The notes: generated by a model from the sequence alone, not told the origin. Numbered from the stretch's first letter, positions 31,618-42,311 are shown. The stretch: 64,000 nucleotides of DNA from Gigaspora rosea (GCA_003550325.1 QKWP01000684.1:88638-152637); one strand, 5' to 3'. Numbers and translations are program-made.

Positions 31618-32586
31618 CGAAATTTACACAGATTCCACTAAGCTGCTATCCGATGTATCCGATGCACTAACAGCTAACTAGCTGATCTATCCGAGATCCG
31701 GTAAATTGCAAATTATGCGAATTATGCGGAACCCAGGATTAGGTTAAAAAAAATTTGCTGTACAACCAACTTTCAAGATCTTCTGTAATGCAAGACAAAT
31801 TTTATAACCGTCCATGAAACTGTTTTTACGTGTTATAAATTTTATTATATAAATAATATTTCGAACTCTAACCTTATTAAGATTTTATCACTAATCTAAA
31901 AGCACGAAATTTTACTAGAAATTTTTTTGTGTTCTAATTTTGCCCGTGGTATGTACTAAAATTATCTGCAACTTACATACTACCAATAATGTGTATAATC
32001 AATAATTGTTACAACATTCGAGGTGTTATGAATATCAATATGGTACGACTGACCAGATCAGTATGTGATTTTAGTATGATTTTATCAGACCTTACCATAG
32101 AGTTTGCTTAATTATCACGCCTCATAGATTTAGGGTTAGCTCTACCAGAAATTATGAGCCGGGTTTTTTTAGGGAGTGATGGTACGGTTTGATAAAATCA
32201 CATCCATAATACTGGCCTGATCAGTTGTACCATACTGATCAGTAATCCCCTACATTCGGATCTATTAATTTTAAAGTGTAGTACTATGATAGTTTATCCA
32301 GCATTATTCACATGATCCTACTCGGAATTAGCCAGCGTTAGAGTATAATATAGGCCGATACACTCTGTAATTTAATCTGTGTAACGACAATTGACCAAGA
32401 GAAATTCCTTTATACGAGAGAAAGGATAAATTATGCGAGATTATGCGGGCTTTTTTAAATTATGCGAAATCGCATATTTTATGTGCTATAAGGTGAATTA
32501 TGCGAATATTATGCCGGATCATAATCCTGGACACTCTAATTAGTTGTAAACAAGTTATTTTTTCACTTTACACGCCCTTTCTAATT
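31618..32586. other. Upstream region of the HEPN-like gene
   Basis: Contains a MITE (32,041-32,232) and direct AATTATGCGA motifs at both sides (31,713-31,731; 32,428-32,510), perhaps ends of an older insertion. No other gene. Confidence 0.4.
32041..32232. mobile_element. Tc1/mariner-like MITE (TGGTACRACTG ends)
   Basis: TA on each side (32,039-32,040; 32,233-32,234). The arms TGGTACGACTGACCAGATCA and TGATCAGTTGTACCA pair, and pairing continues through GTGATTTTA...GATTTTATC to about 58 bp per arm. Confidence 0.75.
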
Positions 32587-33890
32587 ATGAGTAAACAGCT
32601 TTCAACGTGGATACGCTCCGGTATTGTCGAAGAGAACATTAAAGATACACTTGACTCTACTTTGAACGCGCTATGTGATGTCTGTCCGTTGAAAAAGTCC
32701 CGCGAGTCCATATGTGATTCACTTCGTGATATTTTATATAGTGATCAGGTCTTCCGTCAAAGTTCTCCAGCGCATATCACGATATTCGGCTGGCTTGAAG
32801 ATAAAAAATTGTCATCTTCCTCTTCTTCTTCGACTCAACCAAAACAGTCAAGACAGTCAAAGCCTTTTGCAATTTTTAAGAAAACGCGATTTCACTCATC
32901 TGCAGTTGGTCAACATGTAACCATCACCCATAATTACAAAGATAATAGAACCGTTCGCGATTCTTCTCCGTCGGTTTCACAATCATTTTCTTTCACCGAA
33001 AACGAACAAGGAGCAGTCATAGAGCCCTTTATTAACCTTGTCGAGAAAGTTATTTATGAGTTTCTCATTACAAACGAATCAACCATTCCTCTAGAAATTG
33101 TTGAAAATTTTTGTTCTAAACAGCGTCCCCTGTTAACACAGATTTCAGTAACGCCGATCTTCTGTGTATGTTAAATTTTATAATAGAAAATATTAAAATG
33201 TTCTTAAAAAACGCTGTATTCCATGGTCAGTTTAAGGCCAATCCTGTAGAATTATTAACCAATTTTAAAAAAAACGTGAGAAACAAAGTTGCACATGGGA
33301 TTGTGGTAGACGAAAAAGGTCGCTGGAGCGATCATGCACTACAATATTGGCATGCGAGGTTATAATATGTCTTGGTGAGTTGATTATGAAAATAGCAAAT
33401 TGATTTTACACAAGGGCATTAAACTTTTTTTTTTTATTGGACACTAGGCGGAAATTATGAAGAAGCCCTTGCTAAAAAAGAAAACGTTGATAGTGAAATA
33501 ACAAAAAGATGGATTGACAACGCGTCACAAAAAAGAAAACCGGATGCAGTTTTTGGTAATAAGGAGAACATTGACTCACAAAAAAGAAAACTGGATAAAG
33601 TACTTGATGATAAAGAGAATATTGATGCGCCACAAAAAAGAATATTTAAAGATAAAGAAAATGTTGCCCCATTACAACAAGAGAATATTGATGTTATTGG
33701 CAATGTCAATTTTGGGAAAATGATAGGGCTCATACTTGATATTCTCGAAGATTTAGAAGAAACCGAGAAGGATGATAGGAAAAAGATATTAAAATTAGCA
33801 TTTGATGAAAATGTGTATATGTCAAAGCTTTTGGAAACAACCAAGAAAGAACATTTCAAGTTCGTAAATTTATTCAATTTGCGAGTGTGA
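32587..33890 (+). CDS. HEPN-like protein with KEN-motif repeat tail (model uncertain)
   Basis: The start at 32,587 opens M-S-K-Q-L-S-T-W-I-R and runs about 190 residues with a Ser-rich/basic linker. The frame changes near 33,150 to one reading L-C-M-L-N-F-I-I-E-N-I and then V-R-N-K-V-A-H-G (about 33,275), an R-x4-H motif as in HEPN domains, many of which are RNases. After Y-W-H-A-R the frame must change again before a good GTGAGT donor (33,375). The intron ends at 33,447 and exon 2 (33,448-33,890) reads G-N-Y-E-E-A-L-A-K-K-E-N. Exon 2 has four K-E-N motifs (33,477, 33,561, 33,612, 33,654), each near a Q-K-R-K-like basic patch, then an acidic helix. Either two small indels or unseen introns explain the frame changes, so intactness is open. 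The HEPN assignment rests on one motif. Confidence 0.55.
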
Positions 33891-34575
33891 TGTATGATGT
33901 TGTAAGCATTGATTTGGTATTTTTTTTCTTTCATTATAAATTCATACAAGCTAATGTCTTTATTCGTTTTATTTATAGAATTTTAAGATGAAGAATTAAG
34001 AACGAAAATAAGAGGTGTGTATGTGTAATTTATGCAGGTAGCAGTATGACATGGGAAATAAGTTCTCGCACAATTTATGAGTCGTGCCCAAAGTTGGCAT
34101 GGGTGGTGCGTCCTAGTCTGAGAGCGATTCAGTTCGTTCAAGGGGTAGGTCTAAATCAGTATTGACTAAGGGACAAACATGTAGTTTCTTGTTAAATTAT
34201 ATTTATAAGAATGTGGTTTTTTGGTTTTTTGCTGGACTCGTTGGCTTAACTGAGGATAAACGAAGCTACTTAATATTTTGTGTGTCGCCTGTTAACTGCT
34301 CGGAGTTTATTATTGGTTTCGTATCAACTTCTAACAACCGTTTGCGAATCTATTCTTTAAAAAGGTACCCAAATACTAGAACGGATTTTTCTCACGTTTG
34401 GGTATTACATATAATACTGAATAAAATAGTTTCTGATGATATTATATCTATGATAACTTATTTTTTACTGTGCAAAAGGACAGAAGCGTGAATAATGTGC
34501 TTAAATTTTTAGCTGGCCATATAGATTTTATTTGCGTGTATAATGGATATAATTATAAGATATTGGTCATGCAAC
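33891..34575. other. Downstream of the HEPN-like gene, no gene accepted
   Basis: A 109-residue plus-strand frame (34,162-34,491) has a non-ATG start and no motif. Otherwise no structure seen. Confidence 0.4.
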
Positions 34576-34685
34576 GATTAATATCATGAAATGTGTTTTG
34601 TCGGAGCAAATGATTGGCTGACACGTGCACGTTTCAACCAATCATTTGCTCCGACAGAACAAATTTTGTGATATTTCATATGGGC
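34576..34685. repeat. Inverted repeat (hairpin MITE)
   Basis: TGTCGGAGCAAATGATTGG and CCAATCATTTGCTCCGACA are separated by 20 bp. Pairing extends to ATATCATGAAAT at the left and ATATTTCAT at the right. Next to it, GGTGCACC occurs five times within 34,711-34,800 as a short degenerate tandem array. Confidence 0.65.
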
Positions 34686-35018
34686 TGATCGGCTAGTTAG
34701 TTTCACCAGGACGCATCGGTGCACCGTTGAAAATTTGAGTTTTTTATAATTATCGGTGCACCAGTTTCGGTGCACCAGTCTCGGTGCACCATGGTGCACC
34801 ATTGAAGATTAGTTTCAATGATGTTATCGTGCAATTATGATCATGATTTAAAAGTTGTGATTGGCTAACTGAGTTTTAATTTGGATTGTTGTGCTTACGT
34901 AATAACATACAAAAAAATAACAATAAGAAATTTTTTCATGATAAGTGTTTGCACGATAACATATGATCATCTACGCCTTCACAGTTATTCCGCTATGATA
35001 GTCTTCCAATGTTATTGA

Positions 35019-36334
35019 TTATGAGAGCTCAAAAATTTTCCGATTAATACACTCTCTATATTTACTTATCTTCTTAGGAATAGTAACTTCTGGATTCTCA
35101 TCATACCATATTTCAATAAGATAAATTCCATTAAGCTGACAAAGGCATCTTTTCTTTCGATCACGATCAACAACATCCTCGAGTTTTTTGACATTTTTAT
35201 ACCAGCTAGTATTATGAAGCCGATGCTGTGCCCCTTGCACTTCTAATGCAATTCAATGATCTCAGAAGAAAGCATCAAGTTCTAATCCCTCCATAAACAA
35301 TGGACAATATTCAACCACAGGTTCTTCTCCAATCAATACTTGAGCTATTAAGATACATTTTTCCTGAAATTTACAATTTTTCTTAGATTCCAATTCTTTT
35401 TTTAACTCATCTATATCTTTTTTCAGCTTTTCAATTTCGTTTCTAAGCCAGAGATTATCATTTACAAGATTGATATTAAATTCTTCCAGTATAACAATTT
35501 TAGATTGTGTATTATCAGAATTTAAAGCGTTATCAGATGTATCAATTATCTTTTCGGGAGTATTATTAGAATTTATTTCATAGGAAGCATCTTTCGTAGA
35601 AAGATCGTTTCGCATGTTAGTAACGGTTTTTTCTTTATCTCTCTGTTCTAGATTTATGATTCTGATTTCATGTTCTTTTAAAGTTTGCTTTAACTTAGCA
35701 TTATCAGCTTTAAGGGTAGAGGGTACGTAGATCATTTTTATATAGTTTTTATATGGTATTTTGAAATTTTCATATAAAATTGACATATGCTACTAATAAA
35801 ACTTTTTTAAATTACAACTAATTTTTATTAAAATTTTACAAAATATAAATAAAACAATTTATCTATTATGGTAAAAATTTGAACTATTATTATATTTTAA
35901 AAAAATAAACTTGTATATATCATAAAGTTTTTCTGGGTTGGCCAAAAATTTTCTGGGTTGCACAAAATTGCTAATGCTGATTGGTCAATTTACGTAAATT
36001 TATAAGTTAGTTTTATTACTAAATTTTAATATCCAATCTTTAAAATTTCATATCTTACTGAGTTTTTGACCAATTTTAATGATTTTACTATCATTAGAAT
36101 CAGAAAAACCTGCTCTATAAACTTGGCTTAAAATATGATTAGTTTATTTATTATAATTTTTTATAAAACTAAATATAAAAAAAAATTACCATTAAGTTTA
36201 TATATAATTTTAAAATAGCACCCTCTACCTTTAAGTTTGATGTTCTCAGTCTCAAAATCAATGACTCGTTGTTTCAATAAGTCTAATTCTGATAAATTTT
36301 TAGATTCGTCTCTTTGAGTTTGCATGTTTAACAT
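35019..36334 (-). pseudogene. Coiled-coil PD-(D/E)XK nuclease-like protein
   Basis: Exon 1 (36,334-36,229) starts M-L-N-M-Q-T-Q-R-D-E and ends E-N-I-K-L-K. Exon 2 (35,707-35,019) continues A-D-N-A-K-L-K-Q-T-L-K-E-H-E, a coiled coil to about 35,360, then a C-terminal domain: G-L-E-L-D-A-F-F, I-A-L-E-V-Q-G-A-Q-H, R-D-R-K-K-R-C-L-C and G-I-Y-L-I-E-I-W-Y. The E-L-D and E-V-Q pair with the later conserved block fits the restriction-endonuclease-like fold. Two in-frame TGA codons (35,262-35,264 and 35,253-35,255) sit between the D and E-x-Q motifs, so full-length protein is not made by standard decoding. The joined reading is about 264 codons. The intron (36,228-35,708) is a transposable element (35,715-36,229). 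Confidence 0.65.
35715..36229 (-). mobile_element. Introner-like element: transposon acting as an exact intron
   Basis: 515 bp with inverted ends GGTAGAGGGT and ACCCTCTACC and a flanking duplication TTTAAG (35,709-35,714; 36,230-36,235), containing a TTAA core. On the minus strand the terminal repeat supplies the donor (AAAG|GTAGAG) and the duplicated target supplies the acceptor (CTTAAAG|CTGA). Splicing yields ...CTT AAA GCT GAT..., the sequence expected before insertion, in frame. The interior is AT-rich, with tandem TTTTCTGGGTTG motifs (about 35,925-35,960). The superfamily is uncertain; a TTAA target suggests piggyBac-like. Confidence 0.75.
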
Positions 36335-36694
36335 TGTTTTGTATAACTTTATTAGAAATGTTTGGGAAAAGAATTTTACTATACACGTCTTGGAAATGTT
36401 TTTTGTTAATTAATGCCTTGAATTTCAAATAAAAATCATGAATGACATCGATTACTTTTACCAAAAATTCTCATCATATTACTGCGTGAAAATAATTCAC
36501 ACACTGCCAAAAGAATTCTACATCGATATCAATGCAATAAAATAAATTCACGAAATATACATGCAAAAGTAACCTGATTATTTATATGAAATTGAGCCAC
36601 CAGGGCCAAGCTTTATTGATATGATAAGAAAAAAAATATATATATACAATGGATTGAACAAATTCGTGGTAAGAGGGAAAAGGTATAAGGTTCA
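36335..36694. other. Intergenic stretch
   Basis: Upstream of the nuclease pseudogene. No promoter element could be assigned. Confidence 0.35.
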
Positions 36695-36954
36695 TCATGT
36701 AACCCGATCAAGAACCGCATTGATCAAATATTTATGTAACCGGGCCTTATCGGTCACAATGATAGGATATATAGGTAGTTGTTCCAATGGTTCCAATAGT
36801 TCTGATGGCTCTGGTGGTTCTGTTATTTCTAGCGCCGCATTTATTGCACCAGGTATAAAATTACCCATAGCCAGGCCTAAAACAATGCCGATAGTCTCTT
36901 TTGGTTGCTTGGTTCTAGTAAGTACCCCAAGCAACTCATCAATAACTGGGCGAC
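36695..36954 (-). CDS. Terminal exon fragment, possibly P450/dioxygenase-related
   Basis: After an acceptor TTCACAG (36,955-36,961) the minus strand reads G-R-P-V-I-D-E-L-L-G-V-L-T-R, then E-T-I-G-I-V-L-G-L-A-M-G-N and a Pro/Glu-rich run P-P-E-P-S-E-L-L-E-P-L-E, ending L-D-R-V-T at a stop at 36,695. V-L-G-L-A-x-G resembles the I-helix region of the P450-like half of fungal fatty-acid dioxygenases, but no heme ligand or other domain is present here, so this is a weak guess. Upstream exons were not found; the gene may be partial or decayed. Confidence 0.4.
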
Positions 36955-36994
36955 CTGTGAATATACTTAATATTAATAATTGAATATTATTTTT

Positions 36995-37097
36995 TCTCGC
37001 AAGCTCGAAAAAAAGATATATAGTTAACTGCCAAATATATATGGCTAAAAATTTGTTAACTAACTATATCCGGCTTCGAGCAAGTATTGCGAGAAGG
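36995..37097. repeat. Short inverted repeat
   Basis: CTCGCAAGCTCGAA and TTCGAGCAAGTATTGCGAG face each other with ATATAGTTAACT/TTAACTAACTATAT inside; probably a small MITE. Confidence 0.6.
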
Positions 37098-37170
37098 CAG
37101 GCCCAAACATCTGATTTAATATAATAATACCTATATCAGTTTTGACCTAATTTTTGTATTAAATTATGAA

Positions 37171-37665
37171 TCAGGTTCTAGCAATTTCATATATGATATT
37201 GATGCCTCCATCGCCCAATCTCCTAAATTAAAAAAATGTGAGTACTTGCGTCATCATCATCAACTAATCAAAGAAGTTGCACAGATGGAATATTCTACGT
37301 CAGTGCTTTCGATGTTAGAGTGTATTCTAATCATGAATTCCCAGTTGCCTAGGCAAGCTCGGGAACACCAGAAACCAAAAAGAAAGAACGTTCACCGCTA
37401 AAACGGTGGCCACGATGTGCTTTCAATTTCTTACTAGATATTTACACCAATATGACAGTGTAAACTTCGGATATACAACAACTCGACAAATAACTCAGCG
37501 AAAAACTCACCCTTTATGAATTACTTTAGCACTAATACTCCTTAGCGCTTCGACAATATCTACTTCGAATTTCAATCCCCTTATATAGGGAGATTCTGCA
37601 ATTACTACTGCAAGAGCAACAGTTTCTCTTTCAGACCGTAAAAACTCAACGACTTCAAAAATTAT
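37171..37665 (-). CDS. Two-exon gene fragment of unknown function
   Basis: The first visible exon (37,665-37,511) reads V-V-E-F-L-R-S-E-R-E-T-V-A-L-A-V-V-I-A-E and L-K-F-E-V-D-I-V-E-A-L-R-S-I, a helix-rich pattern with convincing codon use. It ends at a GTGAGT donor (37,510). The intron ends at ATTTAG (37,223) and the last exon (37,222-37,171) continues G-D-G-G-I-N-I-I-Y-E-I-A-R-T to a stop. A one-base different splice would give a different tail (D-W-A-M-E-A-S-I). No family recognised; the 5' part is missing. Confidence 0.5.
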
Positions 37666-37802
37666 TGTTAAAAAAATATTAATAATAAGTATAATTACTA
37701 AAAAGCGATAAATAACAATGTCTTCACTATACTGCCCTTTATAAATAGGTTTCGACTGTCTCTAAATAGTAGTGTAAAGAGAAAGACAACAAAGAAAATG
37801 CC

Positions 37803-37945
37803 TCATATGCACTTTACGCTAATATTTACATTCAACATTACATTATGTTTGTCATAGGGTACCTCTAGACATACATTGAAGATCTTGACATCTTCGGTAT
37901 TATAGCGTGGAGAAAGATCGCTAAGTATTATATTCCACTTGACCA
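37803..37945 (-). CDS. Possible short exon, unknown
   Basis: The minus strand is open from about 37,945 and reads N-I-I-L-S-D-L-S-P-R-Y-N-T-E-D-V then V-C-L-E-V-P-Y-D-K-H-N, stopping at 37,803. It is preceded by a possible acceptor (CTCTAGTAG). No family and no linked exon proven. Confidence 0.3.
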
Positions 37946-38298
37946 CCTACTAGAGCTTTTAGTTTTTATTAGAGAAACTATAAAAACAGAACTATATATG
38001 CATTTTGGATAAAATAGTTAAATTTTTATACAGGCTTTGGAATAGATCTAAAGCTTGGGTATTATTTTTTCTATAAACGTTTGTAAATAAAATTCAAAAA
38101 AATCATATAAAGATTTGGTTCTACAGTAACATATGTATCATGAGATAATTGTCTGAATTTAGATCCAAAAAATTTTAAAAATGATACTTTGGCAAAAATA
38201 CCATTCCACATAAGTTATGCATAGTGCAGTAATAATAAGCCTTGTAAGGTATTATAGTACAGATAAATTTATACGCATGCGGAATTTACTCTAACACG
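37946..38298. other. Non-genic stretch
   Basis: No supported feature. Confidence 0.35.
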
Positions 38299-38400
38299 TT
38301 AATAAATTTTCACATTTACATCTGCTACTTTTTTACATGTTTTACAATATAGGTATGAATGATGATTGCATTCATCACAATACACTTTTGCTTCCGACCT
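38299..38400 (-). CDS. Cys-rich (zinc-binding-like) exon fragment
   Basis: After an acceptor ATCTTTAG the minus strand reads S-E-A-K-V-Y-C-D-E-C-N-H-H-S-Y-L-Y-C and K-T-C-K-K-V-A-D, a C-x2-C-x2-H-H-x4-C-x2-C arrangement, and ends at a stop at 38,299. It could be a B-box-like or zinc-ribbon tail. A nearby partial copy of its 3' flank (about 38,575-38,625) lacks the Cys motif. No upstream exon identified. Confidence 0.35.
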   Translation of the reverse strand, partial: RSEAKVYCDECNHHSYLYCKTCKKVADVNVKIY

Positions 38401-39010
38401 CTAAAGATATGCAACTTTTTAATGTAATTTCAACTTTTTTTTGTTTTTTCATTGTTATACATAACAAAAAATATTATGTACGTAGCTAAAAATTTTATTA
38501 TGTGTTATGAGATTATTGACCAATTTGAGTTAGAGTACGCTAATTTAACATTAAAAATGATAATAACGATAATGTAAGATATAAATTTATATGTGGAATT
38601 TATTCTAACCTGTTAATAAACAATAAGATATACAAACCTGCAATTAGTTAATACTCAATATTGCTATCGTTATGTAATATCAATAATGTAGTACATACGT
38701 AAGTAAAATTTATTTTCATGTTGATCTTCCTGATAATATAGATTTAGACAAATAATTTTTTGTTACTTTAACAGATCAACTGCCTATACTAGATATATTG
38801 TAAAAGTCGAAACGAACTACGGTAAATAAATTAATTCTTAGCAAATAAATATATTTAAAAATCAAATCATAGATAAAAGCTTTATTAATTTTGTAGATAT
38901 ATATGAAAATGGCCAGGGCCAGCTAAGTAGAAAATGAATATTGAAGTAGCAGTTGTTTCAAGAGAGGAATTTGCTAGCCCCTAGATCATAATGTAGCAGT
39001 TCCTTCCTGC
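38401..39010. other. Non-genic stretch
   Basis: Contains a partial duplicate of the sequence around 38,265-38,310 (GGAATTTAYTCTAAC). No gene. Confidence 0.35.
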
Positions 39011-39591
39011 TACTCTATATCATTAAGTGTGGAACTTTTACAACTAGTGCTATTATTATAAAAATGTTTAATTGTTGCTGTTTTAATTTTACCACCAAGG
39101 TCTTGAATGCATACCTCTATCCTGTTACATATTTCATCAAAGATAAGATTTCTTGCATTCTTTTCTTGAACAAATACTTCTTTAAAGTGGGCCCAGATAG
39201 TTGAGCTAATATTTGAATATTGAATTCGACCAGATCCTGTAGAATTTGATGATCGTATAGATGATGATAAAGATGCTTTACTTTGTTATTCAGATCCTCT
39301 TCTGCTCATGCTTTGGATAAGAAAGTATCATTGATTGATTTCATTTTGGTGTAATGAGATAGTTCTTCTAATTGTTTCAAATTTATTAACGATTTGATTA
39401 AAATTATTGTGATGGGTTTCTAGAACCTGCTTGATTTCATTATATTTCTCGTATATATCATTGATCATGGTAATGATATTTAGCGCCTCTAACACATAGT
39501 TGGCATCACGAAAATTAATTTTTGTGGAGAGTTCATCATTGATTTCGGCTTTGATTTTGCCAATCTCTGTGGTAAGCTTTTTGCACAACAT
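39011..39591 (-). pseudogene. Coiled-coil protein with Ser-rich linker and helical C-terminal domain
   Basis: Start chosen at 39,591 (M-L-C-K-K-L-T-T-E-I-G-K). The first ~90 residues form a coiled coil (N-E-I-K-Q-V-L-E-T-H-H-N-N-F). The same frame then passes TGA (39,328) and TAA (about 39,285), runs through a Ser-rich linker (S-L-S-S-S-I-R-S-S-N-S-T) into W-A-H-F-K-E-V-F-V-Q-E-K-N-A-R and E-I-C-N-R-I-E-V ... K-I-K-T-A-T-I-K-H-F. A one-base shift near 39,060 would give the more natural end S-S-T-L-N-D-I-E. The C-terminal part resembles a small helix-turn-helix-like module; the function is unknown. Two stops plus a likely frameshift point to a recent pseudogene. Confidence 0.5.
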
Positions 39592-40858
39592 GGTACAAAA
39601 AGAAACACATACCAAAGATCCCTATATACAGAGGAGCATGGTTGGGAATATCGTTATGAGGAAGAAAATCAAAGTAGCTAATGCTATAAAAGGCATATTT
39701 TTCAATATGTTAAATAAATGCATCTGCATGAGAAAAGAAAATCTGATTAAAAAATTAATTGTGAAAAACACATAAACATTCAATTACAAGCAAAGATACC
39801 ATTATTTTTAATGAATTTGCTTTTATAAACTTTTATTAATTATATTGTGTTTCTTATTTTTTTTATTTTGTAGAAGTAGTTTGTGAAAGAAAAAAAATCT
39901 TTTCTCTTATAGATTAATAGTTATGCGATCAATTATTTCATGTAAAGGCTCGAACTTACTAGAAAAATGTCGATTCATCATTGAAAAATAAAGATGAGGT
40001 CCCAAATCAAAAAAAGTCAGAATAGTACATAGAATGGGTAACAAAGTAGAGATCTTATTTAGAACTTAATTTGTGTAATATAATCTAATTTTGATTAGAC
40101 AATTTCATCACTTTAATATCATGGTTATTTTGCATCAATCATTAACAAATTTATCTCATTTTATTAACAGGTTATTAGCAGATCATTTCTTATTTCGTAG
40201 AGAATTTTGTAGTAACTTCGATATATAATATTTTAAGAATCCAAAGTTGTTGAATATATGCTGGAAAGTTCGAGTAAAAGAAAATATAATAAAGATCTAT
40301 TACAGGAATTATTCACGTTATCTCGAACACATGCTTCGATCAAGGGTGATAAAAATGTGCTATATAATACATAAAAACTCAGATTATCTATATTGCGCTT
40401 TATATAACAATTAAAAAATTTACTTCTGGTCATAATGATTGAACTCTTTCTGCTGATCCACATTTCCAAAAAATTGTAGAACAAAATTTTGATACTGGAC
40501 CAAACTTTTACTAAAAAAAACAACAAACTCACATAAGACAAAAGGAAAGTCTACTAAAATAAACATTAGTCTAGTAAGCACATTTGGATACAGTTCTCAT
40601 AGATAGTTCATTTTTTGAGAAAATTCATTTTTTGAGCAAACTTTTGAAGAATTTTTGGGACTTGCTGAAACCCTGTACTGTAGATCTGTTGTGCTCAAGT
40701 ACGCGCAAACAAATAAACAAATAAACAATACTAAACAGGTATACAAAAATTACGTCCAAACGAACAAATCGATTAAATAAACAAACATGTCCAATTCAAT
40801 CACGTGAACACATAATTGTAGATTCTAAAAATAGATTTCTAGAAAGTTCAACATACAG
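39592..40858. other. Spacer and LINE-C leader
   Basis: A 38-codon plus-strand frame at about 40,258 (S-S-S-K-R-K-Y-N-K-D) looks coding-like but is isolated. The last 200-300 bp before 40,859, with CAAACAAATAAACAAATAAA repeats, are probably the LINE-C 5' leader. Confidence 0.4.
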
Positions 40859-42288
40859 ATGGAGATAATCACTACACAATTAAATGCAGTTAAAGAATTT
40901 TTGAACAATCCTGTAGATAAGATTTTGAAGGCTATTCCTGCATTAAGATATGAATCAGGCAACAAAGAACAAGAGGAGTTCATTGTTAAGTTTATGAACA
41001 TTGCACACCCGTCGGTAGAGTCAGCTATCCTGCGAATTTTAGAATTACAAGAAGCATAAATTAAGAAACAAAGAACGTGCAAATGAGGAAGCACTACTTA
41101 AAAAAAAAGAAGAAGAACTCCGTCTACAAAAAGAAAAAGAAGACTTGTTAAAAAAGAAGACTCTAGCAAGAGAACAGGAATTAGCAGAAAAAAAGAAAAT
41201 GTTGTTGGTGCTCTCAGAGATAGGCTGTATAGATTATGGCACTGAGGAGCATCTTAGTAGTATTACAGATATAAAAAAAGAAGAAAAGATCTCCCTTGAA
41301 AATAAAGAGGACATATTTTGATCGATATATGCTCCAGGAAACAGACTAAAGTATGGAGAAGGAAGTATGACAAGACTAACAAACAAATCTAAAACCAAGC
41401 CAAATAAAGGAAAAGAAGTTTTGTACAAAACAAAAAACACGAAAGAAATCACAACAAAGGACTTTTATTCAAACAAGATATAGTCAATGAGTCTAAAACA
41501 AAAACAACTAAAATTACTTTTTGGGATATGCCTGCAAGGGGGAGAACAGACAATTTATACAAATTTATTAATAACTTTGGACAAATAGAAAGCTTGCATC
41601 GCACAATTAACAGAGCTGGTCATGCCAAATTTGAATTCGTAGTACACTTGTTACCTGATAAGAATAAACAACTACAAAGCACGTGGGCAATTCCACGCAA
41701 CAATGAATCTTTGACTTGTATGACTCTCAGAGAGAATAGAAAAAAAGTATTAAAGATTAGAAGAAAAATAACAGCAAAACTTACTGGCCTATCACGAATC
41801 ACAAATGAAGTAATATTGTGGAGACAACTTAAACACATCAAGGCCAAGATGGTACATATTTTTAAAAATAGAAATGGTTACCAATGAGGATCAGCTTTAG
41901 TGGAATTCGAAAATATGGAAGATAAGCAGAAGGCACTTAAAACCAAGATTAAGTACTTCAATTCGATACTTATTTGGATATATGAAAAGCTAGATAAAGA
42001 GATGTTTCAGAAAGTCGAGCAAAGAAATCTCTTATTACACACAATCGGCTCGATAAAGAAGTAGAAATTAAGAAGGAAAATGAAAACAACGAAAAAAATG
42101 CACATTCATCACAAAACGAGTTTAATAATAAAGACTTACTATTAGAAATTCTAAATAGACTAACCCAACTGAAAGAGACAAATAATTTCAATAATCATAA
42201 GCGCTCAAATTTTTTTTCTGTACACAAAAGCAATTATGAACACAAGAAAAGGTTTTTATACAGAGAAAAAGCAAAGGATGAGGAATAG
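40859..42288 (+). pseudogene. LINE-C ORF1, coiled coil plus RRM-like region
   Basis: Starts M-E-I-I-T-T-Q-L-N-A. After a stop at 41,057 a strongly charged coiled coil follows (K-K-K-E-E-E-L-R-L-Q-K-E, 41,090-41,215). From about 41,510 (F-W-D-M-P-A-R-G) comes an RRM-like segment with two halves, L-Y-K-F-I-N-N-F-G-Q-I-E-S and later I-K-A-K-M-V-H-I-F-K-N-R-N-G-Y ... A-L-V-E-F-E-N-M-E-D. The basic block R-R-K-I-T-A-K-L-T-G lies between them. It ends K-A-K-D-E-E at 42,288. The domain order resembles nucleic-acid chaperone ORF1s of other LINEs. Several stops and shifts. Confidence 0.75.
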
Positions 42289-42311
42289 CCAAATCATTCC
42301 TAATAGTAGCC

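Noticed and set aside
33455-33949. 164-residue Ser/Phe-rich minus-strand frame
   Set aside because: Antisense of exon 2 of the KEN-repeat gene; the plus strand reads as a charged protein with a proper intron acceptor.
34162-34491. 109-residue plus-strand frame after the HEPN-like gene
   Set aside because: Non-ATG start, no motif, no neighbouring exon; kept as unsupported.
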